Source: Clostridia bacterium (lineage in GTDB: Bacteria > Bacillota > Clostridia > Christensenellales > UBA1242). Taken from it: 42,961 nt of DNA. The position numbers and the translations under genes were made by a program. Shown here piece by piece: positions 42,952 to 42,961 of the stretch (position 1 is the stretch's first letter; the number at the start of each line of letters is the position of its first letter). The notes beneath the pieces were generated by a model that ran no database searches, was not told where the DNA came from, and saw only the letters and a program-made list of their open reading frames with translations. Location: NCBI GenBank assembly GCA_017453125.1, contig JAFTKS010000006.1, forward strand, positions 1 to 42,961, in the 5' to 3' direction.

Positions 42952-42961
42952 TTTATTTTGT

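Overview
The window is an AT-rich chromosomal segment from a low-GC, endospore-forming Firmicute, most likely an uncultured Clostridia-like lineage. The evidence is an intact pro-sigma-K gene, a PdaB-type sporulation deacetylase, an RNase J, an A-type RNase P RNA, an EF2568-type cysteine desulfurase beside a DUF3343 gene, strong purine-rich ribosome binding sites and frequent TTG/GTG starts. I cannot place the genus from sequence alone.

Bases 1-13 kb hold host genes in several small operons: a subtilisin-like protease without a signal peptide; a divergent cysteine desulfurase / DUF3343 pair; nth-obg-yhbY; a PAP2 phosphatase followed by tsaE-tsaB-rimI-hydrolase (t6A tRNA modification and acetylation); a membrane-anchored MurF-like ligase with ddl; and convergent murG. 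From 13-18 kb lies a type IIA topoisomerase operon (parE/parC type) whose A subunit carries an unusual charged N-terminal tail of about 185 residues. From 18.5-20.5 kb there is a PdaB-like deacetylase, a tandem-OB single-strand-binding protein and a small membrane protein.

From 20.5-24.7 kb an accessory-looking island has two secreted, membrane-anchored SH3-like proteins (one of them a large beta-propeller) on the minus strand, flanking a plus-strand regulator with a sigma-region-4-like HTH. Immediately after it, 24.8-34.6 kb is a compact one-directional phage structural cassette: large terminase, two small proteins, portal, scaffold, major capsid protein, a small conserved-looking protein, an adaptor-like protein, a beta-rich nozzle-like protein, a coiled-coil protein and two holin-like proteins. 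The middle follows the T7/P22-like short-tailed virion order, and a terminator follows the capsid gene. I see no integrase, repressor, replication genes, recognisable small terminase, tail spike, ejection lysozyme or endolysin, and no pseudogenes. This is the best candidate for an undescribed system: a domesticated, tail-fibre-less podovirus-like particle (gene-transfer-agent-like or otherwise) maintained among host genes. A defective prophage remnant is the main alternative.

From 34.8-42.9 kb host genes resume: a polytopic membrane protein; RNase J behind a long leader with a terminator-like hairpin; a TrmR-like methyltransferase and TrhP-like U32 protein (wobble-uridine methoxylation); sigK with a SpoIIID-like box and mother-cell-type promoter; rnpB; rarA/mgsA; and a MazG-like protein. 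Intrinsic terminators separate most units. All functions are read from the sequence by family recognition; no database search was run.
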